Below, in pieces: positions 7,946 through 10,322 of a DNA stretch of 10,322 nucleotides. The notes beneath the pieces were generated by a model, which searched no databases, was not told the DNA's origin, and saw only the letters and a program-made list of their open reading frames with translations. The stretch is taken from the NCBI GenBank assembly GCA_937901335.1, contig CALCHC010000138.1, forward strand, positions 1-10,322, written 5' to 3'. The translations under genes were made by a program, and so were the position numbers. Position 1 is the first letter of the stretch, and every line of letters begins with the position of its first letter. The DNA is from an uncultured Phascolarctobacterium sp. (lineage in GTDB: Bacteria > Bacillota > Negativicutes > Acidaminococcales > Acidaminococcaceae).

Positions 7946-9454
7946 ATGGTGATGCATGTAAAACCTGAAAATTTACGTGGCGCTGCTAATATTTGCAGTG
8001 ATGGTGGCAAGCATCCTTTGGCAGCTATGTTCGGCGCAGATGAAACCCAACGTGGTGGCGGCCTTGCTATCTATTGCCTGTTTTATAATAAAGAAAAACG
8101 CACTATGGATACCGTTAAGGCAGAGTTTCCTGCAGATGGTAATTTAAGCTATCCTTGCTTGACTAACCTGATTCCTGCAGCTGCTTGGTATGAACGCGAA
8201 CTCCACGATATGTTTGGCTTCGTTCCTGAAGATCATCCTGATTTGCGTCCTTTGGTGCTTCACGAAAGCTTCCCCAAAGGTTTCCATCCTTTGTTGAAAC
8301 GTTTTAATCCTAACTTCCAAGTACGCGGTAATCGTGAATATGAAATGATTGCAGCTAACGGCGAAGGTCTTTTTGAAGTTCCTGTTGGTCCTATCCATGC
8401 AGGTATCATCGAACCCGGTCACTTCCGTTTTAGCCAAGCTGGCGAATCTATGCTCCAATTGGATGCTAAGCTCTTCTTTACCCATCGTGGTATCGAAAAA
8501 GCTGTAGAAGGTAAAACTCCTATGGAAGCATTGCACATTGTGGAACGCATCTGCGGTGCTTGCACTGTTGCTAATACTTTAAGCTTCTGCCAAGCAGTAG
8601 AAAAACTTTCTGATGTGGAAGTTCCTCGTCGTGCATGGCTTATCCGTACCTTAGCGGCAGAACTGGAACGTTTGTACAATCACGTGGGTGATACCGGTAA
8701 CGTATGTGCCGGTGTAGGCTTCTCTCCTATAATTAGCATGGGGTCTCGTCTTAAAGAGTACTTGATGCAATTATGTGAAGTGTTGGCTGGCAATCGTTTC
8801 CTGCGTGGCTTGATTGTTCCTGGTGGCGTTAGATATGATGTGGATGACCATATCTTAGAAGAAATTGAAGAAGTGTTGCGTGACGTTGAAAAAGAATATG
8901 CGACCATTGAGCACATTATGTGGGAGCAAAATAACTTTATCAATCGTGTACGCACTACTGGTATTATAAAAGAACGTACTGCCTTTGACCTTGCTATGGT
9001 TGGCGTTGGTGCTCGTGCCAGCGGTGTAGACCGTGACAGCCGTAAGGATATGGGCTTTGGCATTTACGATGAATTTGATTTTAATGTAGTAACCGAAACT
9101 TCCGGTGACGTTGAAGCTCGTATTAAAGTACGCATTGGCGAAGTAGCAGAAAGCTTGAAAATTATTCGTCAAGTCATTGGCTTCTTGCGTTATGACCTTA
9201 GCACAGAATTGCGTGTTGATTTAGGTGAGCTTCGTACCTTGGAAGGTAGCTGGGGCATTAGTGAATCTGCTCGCGGTGATAATTTACATTGGTTGATGTT
9301 GGATGAAGAAGGTCGCATTGACAGACTTTTTGTACGCAGTGCATCTTATCCCAACTGGCCTGCGTTGACAGTGGCAGTACAAGGTGATATTATCCCTGAC
9401 TTCCCGCTGATTAACAAAAGCTTTGAATTATGTTATGCTTGCCTTGACCGATAG
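7946..9454 (+). CDS. hyfG: Group 4 [NiFe]-hydrogenase large subunit, NuoC-NuoD fusion, no C-terminal propeptide
   Basis: The catalytic subunit, expected to reduce protons to H2 (or oxidise H2) at a NiFe centre on the cytoplasmic side. Residues 1-130 are the NuoC-like domain (WYERELHDMFGFVPEDHPDLR at 81-101, written here only as its span); residues 140-502 are the NuoD-like hydrogenase domain, as in HycE and HyfG. All four nickel-ligand cysteines are present: Cys203 and Cys206 in RICGAC, Cys496 and Cys499 in ELCYACLDR. Glu156 and RGIE (181-184) are also kept. Odd points: the protein ends at Arg502, the residue after which E. coli HycE is cut by its protease; the L1 histidine is Asn210; the DP before the last CxxC is Glu494-Leu495; and the EAPRG motif reads ESARG (440-444). 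At 502 residues it is shorter than HycE (569), mostly through the missing tail. AGGAGG at 7935-7940 decides the ATG. It could be a low-activity or altered-specificity hydrogenase. Confidence 0.9.
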   Translation: MVMHVKPENLRGAANICSDGGKHPLAAMFGADETQRGGGLAIYCLFYNKEKRTMDTVKAEFPADGNLSYPCLTNLIPAAAWYERELHDMFGFVPEDHPDLRPLVLHESFPKGFHPLLKRFNPNFQVRGNREYEMIAANGEGLFEVPVGPIHAGIIEPGHFRFSQAGESMLQLDAKLFFTHRGIEKAVEGKTPMEALHIVERICGACTVANTLSFCQAVEKLSDVEVPRRAWLIRTLAAELERLYNHVGDTGNVCAGVGFSPIISMGSRLKEYLMQLCEVLAGNRFLRGLIVPGGVRYDVDDHILEEIEEVLRDVEKEYATIEHIMWEQNNFINRVRTTGIIKERTAFDLAMVGVGARASGVDRDSRKDMGFGIYDEFDFNVVTETSGDVEARIKVRIGEVAESLKIIRQVIGFLRYDLSTELRVDLGELRTLEGSWGISESARGDNLHWLMLDEEGRIDRLFVRSASYPNWPALTVAVQGDIIPDFPLINKSFELCYACLDR

Positions 9455-9465
9455 GGGGAACTATT

Positions 9466-10194
9466 GTGTTAAAGATGATTGAAGCCATTTTGGCAAAAAG
9501 AATAGTAACTGAAGGCGTTAAGACCACTGGCGACAGACGCATGCGTGGTCAACTGAAGAACATGCACGGAAAAGATTATACCTGTTGCGGTGCTTGTGTT
9601 AACGCTTGCCCTGTTAAGGCAATTTCCTTGGTTGATGGTGCTCCTGTTATCGATTATAAAAAATGTATCTTCTGCGGTAAGTGCGTAGAAGTATGTGCTG
9701 AAAGAGTATTGCAACACAGCAATAAAGAAGCACTCGCAGAAATCTTGATTGAAGCACAAACCGAAGTTAAAGAAATGGTTACTGCTAAACTTGGTCGCTC
9801 CTTGCACGTGCGCCATGTTGACGCAGGTAGCTGTAACGCTTGTGATTTTGAAATGTGTGCCTTGAGTAATCCCATTTACGATTTGCATCGTTATGGTATT
9901 GCCTTTGTGGCTTCTCCTCGTCATGCAGATATGATTATGGTAACTGGCGTAGTAACTCGTAACTTGGAACAAGCTTTGCGCATGACCTACGATGCAATGC
10001 CTGAACCTCGTCTTGTAATGGCTTGCGGTGCTTGCGCTGCAGGTGGCGAAACTTTCGGTAGCACTTATGCTATCGTTGGTAAAGTTGCAGACGTTGTACC
10101 TGTAGATATTGCTGTTCCTGGTTGTCCGCCGAGACCGAGTGCGATGATTGTGGCACTGTGCGCTGCTGCTGACTTGCTTAAGGAGAAAATGTAA
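9466..10194 (+). CDS. hyfI: Fused ferredoxin domain and NuoB-like hydrogenase small subunit (HyfH-HyfI)
   Basis: This 242-residue protein carries electrons to the NiFe subunit. Residues 1-80 are a NuoI/HycF-like ferredoxin domain, and residues 115-242 are a HycG/HyfI-like small subunit; in E. coli these are two proteins. The second ferredoxin motif is complete (Cys67, 70, 73, 77). The first lacks its first cysteine: the expected position is Tyr38, followed by Cys40, Cys41, Cys44 and Cys48-Pro. The small-subunit domain has the four proximal-cluster ligands Cys123 and Cys126 (GSCNAC), Cys190 (MACGAC) and Cys220 (VPGCPPRP), and the ASPRHAD and VTG-V-TRN segments of the family. A helical linker (about 84-112) joins the halves. 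It starts at GTG 9466, with AGGGGGAA at 9453-9460 as ribosome binding site. No HyfA-type polyferredoxin is encoded nearby. Last gene of the hydrogenase set. Confidence 0.92.
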   Translation: MLKMIEAILAKRIVTEGVKTTGDRRMRGQLKNMHGKDYTCCGACVNACPVKAISLVDGAPVIDYKKCIFCGKCVEVCAERVLQHSNKEALAEILIEAQTEVKEMVTAKLGRSLHVRHVDAGSCNACDFEMCALSNPIYDLHRYGIAFVASPRHADMIMVTGVVTRNLEQALRMTYDAMPEPRLVMACGACAAGGETFGSTYAIVGKVADVVPVDIAVPGCPPRPSAMIVALCAAADLLKEKM

Positions 10195-10322
10195 TGATTA
10201 CATATAGAGCCGCAAAATTTGATGACGTGGAAAAAATCCATAAACTGCTCAATGACTATGCGAAAGCTGGCTTGATGCTCCCGCGTTCTCGTAATGCAAT
10301 CTATGAGAACCTGCGCGACTAC
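10195..10322 (+). CDS. GNAT N-acetyltransferase, ArgA-like (partial, runs off the window)
   Basis: The frame starts at ATG 10195 directly after the hyfI stop (TAA 10192-10194) and is open to the window end. The visible 42 residues, beginning MITYRAAKFDDVEKIHKLL and ending in SRNAIYENLRDY, match the N-terminus of short GNAT proteins annotated as amino-acid N-acetyltransferase (N-acetylglutamate synthase type, arginine biosynthesis): R-x-A near the start, D-V-x-x-I in the first helix, the GLMLPRS segment, and YENLRD. The acetyl-CoA-binding motif would lie past the edge, so activity cannot be judged. AAGGAG at 10180-10185 lies inside the end of hyfI and serves as the ribosome binding site. The abutting start suggests readthrough from the hyf operon, not a role in hydrogenase function. 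Confidence 0.75.

Noticed and set aside
1..10322. Frequent ACCGGT words, considered as an uptake or phage-like repeat
   Set aside because: They fall mostly at Thr-Gly and similar codon pairs in the reading frames and have no constant flanks, so codon preference explains them.

Overview
The window reads as a chromosomal segment of an anaerobic, diderm-type Firmicute (a Negativicutes member such as the Acidaminococcaceae is my best guess). The clues are strong AGGAGG-type ribosome binding sites, moderate GC, tightly packed operons, a fermentation-type energy-converting hydrogenase and an ArgA-like acetyltransferase start. This assignment is an inference from style and gene content; no marker gene in the window fixes the taxon. 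All sequence from 87 onward looks homogeneous in codon use, with no insertion sequence, phage gene, tRNA, rRNA or CRISPR array.

Layout. Bases 1-50 carry a Gly/Ser-rich C-terminal tail of a probable upstream gene. Then come deoB (phosphopentomutase, 87-1292) and, 24 nt later, a small secreted protein of unknown function (1317-1883). These end at a strong hairpin terminator (about 1902-1933) that also serves the convergent metallo-beta-lactamase-fold hydrolase gene on the minus strand (1955-2743). A divergent intergenic region (2744-2953) holds promoter candidates in both directions, with palindromes that overlap them.

From 2954 to 10194 six plus-strand genes form one operon for a membrane-bound group 4 [NiFe]-hydrogenase related to E. 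coli hydrogenase-4 / formate hydrogenlyase, in the order hyfB, hyfC, hyfE, hyfF, hyfG, and a fused hyfH-hyfI. HyfB and HyfF are antiporter-like proton channels, HyfC is the NuoH-like linker, HyfE the NuoK-like subunit. HyfG combines NuoC and NuoD domains and carries the NiFe site. The last protein combines a two-cluster ferredoxin domain with the NuoB-like small subunit. The inferred job is to move electrons from a low-potential donor (ferredoxin or formate) through iron-sulfur clusters to protons at the NiFe site and couple this to ion translocation. A GNAT acetyltransferase gene starts immediately after the operon and runs off the window.

The most interesting part is that the hydrogenase is not a plain Hyf copy. 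The large subunit ends exactly where the maturation protease normally cuts, so it has no C-terminal propeptide. Several conserved active-site neighbours are replaced although all four nickel-binding cysteines remain. The ferredoxin and small subunit are fused. The first ferredoxin motif has a displaced cysteine. HyfA, HyfD and any formate dehydrogenase are absent from the cluster as seen. Together these suggest a divergent, compact branch of group 4 hydrogenases with an unknown electron partner.
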